64,000 bases of DNA, from the NCBI GenBank assembly GCA_014859655.1, contig JACUTT010000007.1, positions 1 to 64,000 of the forward strand, read 5' to 3'. Under the pieces are notes generated by a model. The model was given only the letters and a program-made list of their open reading frames with translations. It was not told the origin of the DNA and did no database searches. Positions 1 through 8,926 of this stretch are shown in pieces. The stretch comes from Campylobacterales bacterium (GTDB lineage: Bacteria; Campylobacterota; Campylobacteria; Campylobacterales; Sulfurimonadaceae). Position 1 is the first letter of the stretch. The number at the start of each line of letters is the position of its first letter. The translations under genes and the position numbers were made by a program.

Positions 1-98
1 AGAAATTCAGAGCTGACGCTATCCTCTGGCTTCAACAACGTGGTGGAACCTGACACTTATTGATTATATTAAACAGCAGGGCCGGAGTTTCACTCTCC

Positions 99-704
99 TT
101 ATCTCTCCCGCATCTTTCGTATCACTCCTAAAACCGGCTTGGCATTGGCAAGGGCCTGGGAGCGGTGGGAGAGTTTCGATTTGACGCCATCATCAAGTTC
201 GCCCAGTGTCTTGTCGTATCCCTTGGGAACAAAACAGGGGTCGTACCCAAAGCCTCCGTCCCCTCTTGGCTCGGTCACCACATCGCCATACATCCAGCCG
301 TGCGTCGTGTACTCGCCCTCTTTGCAGACGATGGCGATGGCCGCGGTATAGAAGGCGGGCGAGCTGCTGAAGCCTTTCTTTTTGACTTCTCTCATCAGCT
401 TCTCAAGGTTGTCCCTGTCGCTCGCCTCTTCGCCGCCGTAACGCGCGGAAAAAACCCCGGGTGCACCGTCTAGGACCTCTACGCTGATACCGCTGTCATC
501 AGAGAAGACGATCGCTTCCTCATCTCCCAAAGCCTTATAGACCGCACGCGCCTTGATCAGCGCATTTCCCTTGAAGTCAGGCGCATCCTCGATGATCTCA
601 AAAGGGCTTATCAGCTCGCTGTAGGGGATCACTTCAAAATCGCTGTACATGACCGTGATCTCTCTTGCCTTGCCTTTGTTTGATGTTGCTAAAACTAATT
701 TCAT
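99..704 (-). CDS. rdgB: XTP/dITP diphosphatase (RdgB/HAM1 family)
   Basis: MKLVLATSNKGKAREI N-terminus, FSDDSGISVEVLDGAPGVFSARYGG and GGFGYDPCFVPKG motifs. Confidence 0.95.
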   Translation of the reverse strand: MKLVLATSNKGKAREITVMYSDFEVIPYSELISPFEIIEDAPDFKGNALIKARAVYKALGDEEAIVFSDDSGISVEVLDGAPGVFSARYGGEEASDRDNLEKLMREVKKKGFSSSPAFYTAAIAIVCKEGEYTTHGWMYGDVVTEPRGDGGFGYDPCFVPKGYDKTLGELDDGVKSKLSHRSQALANAKPVLGVIRKMRER

Positions 705-782
705 ATTTAATCCTCAACTAAGAGCTTGTCTTAAAATAAATTCATTATAATGGCGTCATTCTATCCAAGGTAGGTTATTTAT

Positions 783-2114
783 ATGTTTAAAACGATCTGG
801 CCGCTCTCGGCTATTTTATCTATGCGGTTTCTCGGACTTTTTCTGGTCCTTCCGGTACTCTCTGTCTATGCAATGGAGATGGAAAACGCTACCGCACTTC
901 TAGTGGGTGTTATCGTCGGCGGATATGCGCTGACTCAGGCAATATTTCAGGTGCCCTTCGGAACGATCAGCGACAAGATCGGGCGCAAACCGACACTGGT
1001 CTTTGGTCTGCTTGTCTTCTTTGTAGGTTCCGTCGTCTGTGCGCTCAGCACGGATATCTACATCTTGATGCTTGGGCGTTTTTTACAGGGTGCGGGGGCT
1101 ATAGGGGCCGTTGTTCCTGCCATGATCTCAGACCTTGTCTCTGAGGAGTCCCGCGGCAAAGCGATGGCAATGATGGGCGGCTCGATCGCCATAGCCTTTG
1201 CTTTGGCTATGGGACTCGGTCCTGTTTTGGGCGCTTCTTTCGGCGTGGCTTCACTTTTTTGGATCACAGCAGCGCTTGCGATCTTCGCTATCTTTTTGGT
1301 CTTTGTCAAAGTGCCGACGCCGCCGCGCATCCGTCACGTCTACCACAACACGATCAAGACCGCCGACATCCTCAAAGACACCAACCTTATGGGCATGTTT
1401 ATCATCAACGGCATGCAAAAGGGTCTAATGACGATCGCCTTCGTTCTTATTCCTATCATCATGACAGCTCCGCTTGAAGACGGCGGCTTTGCCTGGGCGA
1501 AGGCTGAACTCTGGAAGGTCTACCTCCCGGCAATGATCTTCGGACTGATCGCTATGGGGCCGGCCGCTGTCTTTGGCGAAAAACACAACAAGGCGAAACA
1601 GATCTTTCTGGTCTCTATCGTTCTATTTGTCGTTGCCTTTGTGCTGATGGGAACAACCGACTCCTCCACGCTCTTTGTCGTCGGCGTTGTCAGTTTCTTT
1701 ATCGGTTTTAACATGATGGAGCCGCTGGTGCAGTCTTTGATCTCAAAATACGCCAAAGTCCACCAAAAAGGCGCAGCCCTCGGCATGTCAAACTCCTTTG
1801 CCTACTTCATGACCTTTGTCGGCGGAACCTTTGCGGGTCTGATGCTTGACATCTCCAACAGAGAGATACTTGGACTCAGCCTCGCGGCGGTGGGTCTGCT
1901 CTGGCTCATCTGGACGGCGCTCAAGCTCTCTAACCCGGTAAAACATTCACACCTCTATGTTTCTGTTGATCATGTCGATATGAAAAAACTCGAAGCGCTT
2001 GAGGATGATGCGATTGCGGAGTGGTATGTGAATGAGACTGAAAACCTTGTCGTGGTCAAGTACCGCAAGGATGAGATTGAAGAAGAAGTCCTGAAAAGCA
2101 AGATCACCCACTGA
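783..2114 (+). CDS. MFS transporter
   Basis: 12-TM-like hydrophobic protein; GTISDKIGRKPTLVFGL MFS signature. Confidence 0.9.
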   Translation: MFKTIWPLSAILSMRFLGLFLVLPVLSVYAMEMENATALLVGVIVGGYALTQAIFQVPFGTISDKIGRKPTLVFGLLVFFVGSVVCALSTDIYILMLGRFLQGAGAIGAVVPAMISDLVSEESRGKAMAMMGGSIAIAFALAMGLGPVLGASFGVASLFWITAALAIFAIFLVFVKVPTPPRIRHVYHNTIKTADILKDTNLMGMFIINGMQKGLMTIAFVLIPIIMTAPLEDGGFAWAKAELWKVYLPAMIFGLIAMGPAAVFGEKHNKAKQIFLVSIVLFVVAFVLMGTTDSSTLFVVGVVSFFIGFNMMEPLVQSLISKYAKVHQKGAALGMSNSFAYFMTFVGGTFAGLMLDISNREILGLSLAAVGLLWLIWTALKLSNPVKHSHLYVSVDHVDMKKLEALEDDAIAEWYVNETENLVVVKYRKDEIEEEVLKSKITH

Positions 2115-2133
2115 TCTTGTTATGAATGAAGAA

Positions 2134-2155
2134 ACTGAGCCGCTAAAGGCTCAGT
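2134..2155. terminator. Hairpin between convergent MFS and moeA genes
   Basis: ACTGAGCC-gctaaa-GGCTCAGT, 8-bp perfect stem overlapping the moeA stop codon; no strong U-tract. Confidence 0.45.
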
Positions 2156-3348
2156 AGATTGATCACCTCTACGCATTCGCCCTTCTTGAACGAACCGTTC
2201 TGCTCCCCCGTTACCACAAGTGAACACGGCCCTAACATATTGGTAAGTATCGCCGAAGAACCTATCTTTTTGTCTTTGAAGTCTGCCTCGTAGCGGCCGT
2301 TTTTGTAGAGCAGGTTGCAAGGCGTAAACTCCGTTTTCTTTGCCCGCTTGTCAAAGTCCTGCATCAACACCGCTTCGACCGTTTCCAGTTTGGCTTCTTG
2401 CAAGAGCATCCTGCGGATCAGAGGGATAACGTAGAGCATGAATGTCACGGTCGAGGAGAAGGCGAAACCCGGCAGAGCAACGATGAACTTCTCCTCTTTT
2501 CTAGCCAGCATGATATGCTGTCCCGGCTTGATGCGCACACCCTGATAGATCACTTCCGCACCCAGAGCAGGAATGATGTCTTTGACAAAATCATAGTCTC
2601 CGACACTCACTCCTCCTGTCGTCACGATGATGTCTGCAGAGTCTAGGGCGTTTTCAAAGGCTTTGGTGATCGACACGATATCGTCTTTGACGATACCCAG
2701 TTGCACGGCCTTTGCTCCGCACTGTTCGGCCAGGGCGGCCAGGGTATAGTTGTTGGAGGAGCGTATCTGCGATGCATGCGTCGCACTTTGGCCGAGATCA
2801 AGGATCTCGCTTCCAGTCGAAAGTACCGCGACGCGGGGTTTGACAAAGACCGGCGGCATGACGACATTCAAACTTGCCAAAACGCCTATCTCTGCGTAAC
2901 CGAGCTTGGAGCCTTTTTTCACCAGAATGTCGCCCTTTTTGAAGTTTTCTCCTACAGGACGAACACTGAAGCCGTGAGGCACATCTTCATTGATGATGAT
3001 CTTTCCCTCTTCAAAACTCACATTTTCGATCGGAATAAGCGTGTCCGCACCGCGCGGCATCAAAGAGCCAGTAAAGGTCTTAATGCAAAAACCGTGCAGG
3101 ACCTCATCAATCTTCTCCGCCCCCGCAGGATTGTCCCCTGCGACCTGGATATAGCCCATCTGCTGATCTTCTGCCTTGATGGCGTATCCGTCCATCGCCG
3201 AGGTCGGATACAGCGGCGAGTTCTCGTGTGCTACGATATCTTCAGCCAGGACTCTTCCCAGCGCATCGCTTAAAAAGACCCTCTCTACCGCGCCATGTTT
3301 TACTTTCAGAGCGCCAAGCTGCAGCATCGACTCTTTGTATGAGATCAT
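2143..3348 (-). CDS. moeA: Molybdopterin molybdenumtransferase
   Basis: SAMDGYAI, GSLMPRGADTLIPIENV and TTGGVSVGDYDFVKD motifs; beside moaE/moaD. Confidence 0.95.
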   Translation of the reverse strand: MISYKESMLQLGALKVKHGAVERVFLSDALGRVLAEDIVAHENSPLYPTSAMDGYAIKAEDQQMGYIQVAGDNPAGAEKIDEVLHGFCIKTFTGSLMPRGADTLIPIENVSFEEGKIIINEDVPHGFSVRPVGENFKKGDILVKKGSKLGYAEIGVLASLNVVMPPVFVKPRVAVLSTGSEILDLGQSATHASQIRSSNNYTLAALAEQCGAKAVQLGIVKDDIVSITKAFENALDSADIIVTTGGVSVGDYDFVKDIIPALGAEVIYQGVRIKPGQHIMLARKEEKFIVALPGFAFSSTVTFMLYVIPLIRRMLLQEAKLETVEAVLMQDFDKRAKKTEFTPCNLLYKNGRYEADFKDKKIGSSAILTNMLGPCSLVVTGEQNGSFKKGECVEVINLLSL

Positions 3349-3791
3349 TTTTTCACCTTTAGCAGTCCGCTGCCTTTTATTTTTGTGGAACGCTCCGCCG
3401 CATAGATGCGTTTTCCGTCTTTAAGATCGTACTTCCAGATCGGAGCACTCGCCTTGAAATCCTCGACAAACTCCTCTATCATCTCCAGGGCAACGCGGCG
3501 TTTAGGAGAGAACACGGCGGCGATATAGGAGGAGGTGTGAAGGGGAACATCGCCACGCGAATGGGCCATCTTCAAAACAGCGCCAGACTCTTTTGCCTTG
3601 GACTGCCAGGCTTCAAACCAGGAGTTTAAGATAGGCGTGTAGATATCAAAACTCAATCCCGAAATACCATCTTCGTCTCTGATTGTGCCGACAAAGGGAA
3701 TAAATGCACCATAGTTGCTCGTGGCCTCTTCTTTGTACCAGCGCGCTAGCGTCTCTTCTACCGGAACGGGTCCGTCAAACAGTTCTAACAT
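3345..3791 (-). CDS. moaE: Molybdopterin synthase catalytic subunit (ORF opens at 3803; M at 3791 also possible)
   Basis: GAFIPFVGTIRDEDG, HSRGDVPL and APIWKYDLKDGKRIY motifs. Confidence 0.9.
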   Translation of the reverse strand: MLELFDGPVPVEETLARWYKEEATSNYGAFIPFVGTIRDEDGISGLSFDIYTPILNSWFEAWQSKAKESGAVLKMAHSRGDVPLHTSSYIAAVFSPKRRVALEMIEEFVEDFKASAPIWKYDLKDGKRIYAAERSTKIKGSGLLKVKK

Positions 3792-4048
3792 TAGCCGCCG
3801 CACACAGGAGGAAGTAAGGAGACGCGGTCTCCGCTTTTAAGAGCTGTATTTAAATCCGTCACCATCGTATCGTTCACGGCAACAGCACAGCTCTCTAGCC
3901 AGCCCTTGAGCTCTTCGTCTGCACTGAGGTACACCGCAACATCATTCAAAGATGAGGCCTGCAGGCTGATCTTCTCTTTTTGTATAGGTCCTAAAAATTC
4001 TATCGTTACCATAGGCAACCTCCGATGTAAGAGAGCTTTTACTCGCAC
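3791..4048 (-). CDS. moaD: MoaD/ThiS family sulfur-carrier protein (internal ATG start likely)
   Basis: Ubiquitin-like protein ending in VSLLPPVCGG; C-terminal GG; overlaps moaE. Confidence 0.85.
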   Translation of the reverse strand: MRVKALLHRRLPMVTIEFLGPIQKEKISLQASSLNDVAVYLSADEELKGWLESCAVAVNDTMVTDLNTALKSGDRVSLLPPVCGG

Positions 4049-4225
4049 CCTTTTTAATAGATGCGATTATATCAAATTGAACAGAAAGAGGAGTTTAAAG
4101 GGCACCTCTAAAGAAAATGCATGCCCTCTGGCCCACAGAAACACGAGATTTATTCCTCTTTATGTGCCTCTTAAGGTAGACATACTTAAGACTCTTGTTA
4201 TAATCATGCAAAAAAAGAGAGTGCC

Positions 4226-5005
4226 GTGCCTGTATTGCAAGAGATAAGAACTGTCGTGTTTGATAAGAACTCAAACCGTATCACGCAGTCCGATCCTGTT
4301 TTTGAGACCATTTTCGAAAATATAACCGAGTTGAGCGTCTTGAATACTTTTCTTGCACAAAACGCGATGCTGGATGAAAATTTCTTGCATAAGCTAAATA
4401 TTCACGGCAAGGAGCATCAGCTCTGTTATCGGCGCAGGGATCTCGCGGAGAGCTTTGAGTTTCACTTCTTCTTATTGTCAGAGGAGTGGTCCGTCGTCAA
4501 TCCTGCAGACGGCTGTGACATCTATGACCAGCTGACGGGACTGCGAAACGAAAAGAACATGCTCTCTCTGCTCAAGCACGAGATAAACCGTGCCTCTCGG
4601 GACAAAAACAGCTCGGCAACACTTATTATCGATATCAACCACCTTAAAAATATAAATGAGATGTTTGGCTATCTTGCCGGTGACTACGTCTTGCAAGAGG
4701 TTTCTAAAACCGTAACGGAAAACACGCGCCTCTCCGATGCAACGGGACGCTATAAAGGCGACAAACTGGTTATTCTTCTTTACAAAACGGATGCCCACGG
4801 CGCTATGCAGTATATAAGGCGCTTTAAGGAACGTTTCGAGCAGATAGCACTGAGCTTCAACGGCTTCAATTTCGATATAGAGTTTAACTTCGGCGTGACC
4901 ATCTCAAAAGAGAGCGACACCGTGGGAACACTTCTGGAACGGGCCAACAAGGCGCTGAGTAAAGCGAAAAAAAGCCGCACTACGCATGTAGAGTTTCTCT
5001 TATAG
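4226..5005 (+). CDS. GGDEF domain protein (diguanylate cyclase-like)
   Basis: DQLTGLRNEKNMLSLL and DINHLKNINEMFGYLAGDYVLQEV; GTG start. The motif reads YKGDK rather than GGDEF, so the active site may be degenerate. Confidence 0.8.
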   Translation: MPVLQEIRTVVFDKNSNRITQSDPVFETIFENITELSVLNTFLAQNAMLDENFLHKLNIHGKEHQLCYRRRDLAESFEFHFFLLSEEWSVVNPADGCDIYDQLTGLRNEKNMLSLLKHEINRASRDKNSSATLIIDINHLKNINEMFGYLAGDYVLQEVSKTVTENTRLSDATGRYKGDKLVILLYKTDAHGAMQYIRRFKERFEQIALSFNGFNFDIEFNFGVTISKESDTVGTLLERANKALSKAKKSRTTHVEFLL

Positions 5006-5008
5006 CCC

Positions 5009-5683
5009 ATGATTTTTGGAAAAATAGAGTACCTTAACCTTTTGCCCTTTCACGTCTTTATGAAACGCTATCTCAAGGGCTCTCAGCAACAGCAGATCCT
5101 GCAGTACAAGCGGGGCGTTCCGGCCCAGATCAACACGGCATTCAAAAGACGGCGGGTCGATGCAGCCTTTATCTCCAGTATCGCTTCGCGCCGTTGCAAA
5201 TGCCTTAACCTGGGCATTATGGCGCGGCAAGAGGTCAAGAGCGTGCTTCTGCTTCCGGGAAAAGAACTTAGCGACAAAGAGTCCGCCACCTCCAATGTCC
5301 TTGCAAAGGTGCTTAAACTCCAGGGCCAGGTCCTCATCGGCGACAAGGCGCTCAAACACCATCTTACCCACCAGGACGACGCGATCGACCTGGCCAAGCT
5401 CTGGTATGAGCGTCAGCATCTCCCCTTCGTCTTTGCCCGTTTGTGTTATCACGGCAAGACGAAAACCTATGAAAAACTCTCTGCACAGTTTCTGCGCTCC
5501 TCGCACAAGATACCCTACTATCTGCTTATAAAAGCTTCTCAAAGAACAGGGATAAAGCCCCAGGATATTTTAGAGTATCTCTCTCTTATCGAATACGATC
5601 TTGACCGCCATGCCCTGCTTGGACTCAAGCGCTTTTTGCGTCTTAGCGATGCCCTTCAGAAAAGCGCTTTAACACCGCACTAA
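5009..5683 (+). CDS. mqnA: Chorismate dehydratase-like menaquinone biosynthesis protein (MqnA family)
   Basis: GKIEYLNLLPFHVFMKR, GVPAQINTAFKRRRVDAAFISS, WYERQHLPFVFARLCYHG. Confidence 0.8.
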   Translation: MIFGKIEYLNLLPFHVFMKRYLKGSQQQQILQYKRGVPAQINTAFKRRRVDAAFISSIASRRCKCLNLGIMARQEVKSVLLLPGKELSDKESATSNVLAKVLKLQGQVLIGDKALKHHLTHQDDAIDLAKLWYERQHLPFVFARLCYHGKTKTYEKLSAQFLRSSHKIPYYLLIKASQRTGIKPQDILEYLSLIEYDLDRHALLGLKRFLRLSDALQKSALTPH

Positions 5684-5728
5684 GAGAAGTTTCTATACAA
5701 TAAATACAACTCATATTGGAGATCATAC

Positions 5729-8700
5729 ATGCCCGAAACTCCCGACTTAAACAGCGTATGTTCACAGCTTTTGCATGCCGATGATCTTAACATAGCCCCT
5801 GCTCTTTTTGAACAGCTTCGCAAAGAGGAGATTGTTACCAAGATCTCCCTTGGTACAAAGAGTGTCTCCATCAGGATCTACTCGAGCAAGGTTCTCTATC
5901 TCTCTGCTATAGCGCCTGTTCTGCATGATTTTGGATTTTTGATCATAGACGAGATCACTTATACGCTTCCAAAAAGCAAGATGACAGTGCATATCAACCG
6001 TTTCAACCTCGATATACAGGACTTCAAAAAAATAGAATCCGCCAAAGAGAACATCGAAGAGATCATCTCGCTGGCTCTGCTGGGAAAACATTTTGACAAA
6101 TGCCAGCTCTACTCTCTGGTCTACCTCGAAAACCTGAGCCTTCGAGAGATACAGCTTGTGCGTGCGCTTATCGAGTATCTCAATCAGGCTGTGCTGAGTT
6201 TCAACACCAATGCCATTATCCTTACCCTCAACCGCCATCACCAGATAACCAGGCTTTTTGTAGACTACTTTCTCACCCGTTTCGATCCTACACTCAAACA
6301 AAGAGAGGTCCGGATCAAGGCGATTGCCCAGGCGATAGACGAAGAGATCAAATCCATCCCCGATATACTCGAAGACAAGATATTAAAACTCACCTTCACC
6401 CTGCTCCAGTCGCTTCTGCGGACAAACTACTTCCTTTATCGCGAAGCCATTGCACTAAAGATACACACCGAGCTTTTCAGTGAACACCTCAAAGGCATAC
6501 AGCCAAAACTGGAGATCTTCGTCTACCACAGCGAGTTCAGCGGAATGCATCTGCGCATGAGCAAGATCAGCCGCGGGGGACTGAGATGGAGCGAGCGGCA
6601 CGAAGATTACCGCACCGAAATCAAATCCCTGATGATCACCCAGGAGGGGAAAAACTCCATAATTGTGCCCGACGGGGCCAAGGGCGGCTTTGTCATCCGC
6701 AAAGAGAAGCTGGAGATCACTAAAGAGTATTTTGAGCAGATCTACGCCGCCTTTATCAATAATCTTTTGGACATGGTAGACAATGTGGTCGACAACAAGG
6801 TCGTCAAACATGAGAATATCCTTGCCTATGATGAGGATGACACCTACTTTGTCGTTGCGGCCGACAAGGGAACGGCAAATATGAGCGATGTGGCCAATTC
6901 TATCTCGATCGAACGCAACTTTTGGCTCAAAGATGCCTTTGCAAGCGGCGGCTCAAAGGGGTTCGGACACAAAGAACTCGGCATAACGGCCAAGGGTGCT
7001 CTGATCTCCAGCCAGCGTTTTTTCATAGAAAAAGGGGTTGATTTTTATAAAGAGCCCATCTCTCTTGTCGGCATCGGCTCGATGAACGGGGATGTCTTCG
7101 GCAACGGTCTGATCGAGTCCAAGGCATTCAGGCTTCTAGGCGCCATCAGTCACAAAGAGATCTTCATCGATCCCGATCCCGACGCACAACGTGCCTACGA
7201 AGAGAGGAAGCGGCTTTTTCTCTCCAAAGACGGAAGCTGGAGCGCCTATGACAAAAGCCTCATCTCGAAGGGCGGCGGCGTCTTCTACCGCGCGGACAAG
7301 TCGATAGAACTCTCCAGCGAGATCCAGAAGATGCTCGGTACTGTCCGCAAAAGTCTCAGCGGCGAAGAGCTGGCCAAAAAGCTCCTCTGCATGAAGGTCG
7401 ACATGCTTTTCAACGGCGGCGTGGGAACCTATGTCAAAAGCTCGGACGAAAGCGACCTCGACATCGGCGACAAGCAAAACGAGAGTGTGCGATGTGATGC
7501 CAACGAGATTAGGGCCTTCTGTATCTGCGAGGGCGGAAACCTCGGTCTGACGCAGCGCGCGCGCATCGAGTATGCCAAAGGCGGCGGACGTATAAATGTC
7601 GACGGCATAGACAACTCCGCTGGGGTCAATATCTCTGACCATGAGGTAAACCTGAAGATACTCCTCAATACAATCCAGGCAAAAGGGCTTTTGAGCGAGG
7701 AAGAGAAGAACAAAACGCTGAGCAGCCTGACCGAACAGGTTGCCAAACTTGTTCTGTGGGACAATTACAACCAGAGCCTTGCCCTCTCGCGAGACGAACG
7801 TCTTAGCCGTATCTATCTCAAGGATTTTATTGTTGCACTGCACATACTCGAGCAAAATCTCCCTGCCTTTAAGCGTAAAGATTTCCAGATCCCAAAAGAC
7901 GAAAATGTCCATGAGGTCATCAACAAAGAGAGCTCCATTGTACGTCCTGTTCTGGCGTCTATGCTCTCCTACGCAAAGATATTTGTCAAAGACATCCTGA
8001 TAAAATCATCCCTGATTGATGAGAGCTTTGCGCTGGGCTATCTCTACAAGTATTTCCCCAAGTCATTTGTCGGCATCTACGAGCATGAGATCTCACAGCA
8101 TCCGCTCAAGCGTGAACTCATTGCGACTACCCTCGCCGACAAGGTCATCAACTATCAAGGCGTGAGTTTTATCAGCGATTTTGAGCATATCGGCGAAGAG
8201 AAGTTTGTCGACAAGATCAAATCTTATCTGATCTGCAACCAGCTCTTCGGCAGCAACGATATCCGCTACGAGATCTTCCGGCAGGACTTCGTTATGCCCA
8301 GTACGCAGCAGTACGCACTTTTGTTTGAGATGGAACATACACTTAACTTCAGCGTGAAATGGATGACAAAATATCTAATCAGAGACCAGATCGATGCCAA
8401 CCACATCCTGGAAAACAAAGATGCCCTCTTTGCAATGCTTGACAAGATCAACGGCGTAAAACACCCCGAGATCATCCCCGGAAACGAGAGCTTCAACAGC
8501 TTCTTCGCCCACATAGAGTATCTGCGTTTTGCCGTCACTGCGATCAGCATCAAAGAGAGCACACACCATAACTTTAATGACGTTGTCGCACTTTTTTACA
8601 GGATTGTCAGTGAGTTCAAGATCATTGAGCTGCTTTCTGCTTTGGACGCGACGGCAATCACCCTTGAGAGTGACCGGGTGCTTAAACAGCAGCTGCTGTT

Positions 8701-8917
8701 TTTTATTGACTTTATTGTCGTGCACTACACTCACAAGGTCTTAAGCTTTCAGCGCCTCGACGAGAGTCCTGAAGATGCCTTCAATTCCTTTGTGTCCAAC
8801 GGGAACGAAGCATTCAAGGTGACGCGCGAACAACTTGAAGCCTTTGAAACCTATGAAACCATCGGTCTAAAAGAGATCACCATTACGATAAACCAGCTGA
8901 TGGCTTCGGCTATCTAA
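5729..8917 (+). CDS. NAD-specific glutamate dehydrogenase, large (~115 kDa) type
   Basis: SRGGLRWSERHEDYRTEIKSLMITQEGKNSIIVPDGAKGGFV; FNGGVGTYVKSSDES; CEGGNLGLTQRARIEYAKGGGRINVDGIDNSAGVNISDHEVNLKILL. Confidence 0.95.
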   Translation: MPETPDLNSVCSQLLHADDLNIAPALFEQLRKEEIVTKISLGTKSVSIRIYSSKVLYLSAIAPVLHDFGFLIIDEITYTLPKSKMTVHINRFNLDIQDFKKIESAKENIEEIISLALLGKHFDKCQLYSLVYLENLSLREIQLVRALIEYLNQAVLSFNTNAIILTLNRHHQITRLFVDYFLTRFDPTLKQREVRIKAIAQAIDEEIKSIPDILEDKILKLTFTLLQSLLRTNYFLYREAIALKIHTELFSEHLKGIQPKLEIFVYHSEFSGMHLRMSKISRGGLRWSERHEDYRTEIKSLMITQEGKNSIIVPDGAKGGFVIRKEKLEITKEYFEQIYAAFINNLLDMVDNVVDNKVVKHENILAYDEDDTYFVVAADKGTANMSDVANSISIERNFWLKDAFASGGSKGFGHKELGITAKGALISSQRFFIEKGVDFYKEPISLVGIGSMNGDVFGNGLIESKAFRLLGAISHKEIFIDPDPDAQRAYEERKRLFLSKDGSWSAYDKSLISKGGGVFYRADKSIELSSEIQKMLGTVRKSLSGEELAKKLLCMKVDMLFNGGVGTYVKSSDESDLDIGDKQNESVRCDANEIRAFCICEGGNLGLTQRARIEYAKGGGRINVDGIDNSAGVNISDHEVNLKILLNTIQAKGLLSEEEKNKTLSSLTEQVAKLVLWDNYNQSLALSRDERLSRIYLKDFIVALHILEQNLPAFKRKDFQIPKDENVHEVINKESSIVRPVLASMLSYAKIFVKDILIKSSLIDESFALGYLYKYFPKSFVGIYEHEISQHPLKRELIATTLADKVINYQGVSFISDFEHIGEEKFVDKIKSYLICNQLFGSNDIRYEIFRQDFVMPSTQQYALLFEMEHTLNFSVKWMTKYLIRDQIDANHILENKDALFAMLDKINGVKHPEIIPGNESFNSFFAHIEYLRFAVTAISIKESTHHNFNDVVALFYRIVSEFKIIELLSALDATAITLESDRVLKQQLLFFIDFIVVHYTHKVLSFQRLDESPEDAFNSFVSNGNEAFKVTREQLEAFETYETIGLKEITITINQLMASAI

Positions 8918-8926
8918 GACAGATGC

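Noticed and set aside
1-63. Possible 3' end of a CDS (...ELTLSSGFNNVVEPDTY-stop)
   Set aside because: Only 21 codons visible and a second frame is also open to base 51; cannot be assigned without upstream sequence.
2701-3273. 190-aa ORF antisense to moeA
   Set aside because: moeA has clear motifs on the other strand; no recognisable domains in this translation.
7136-7912. 258-aa ORF antisense to NAD-GDH
   Set aside because: Shadow ORF of a strongly conserved gene.
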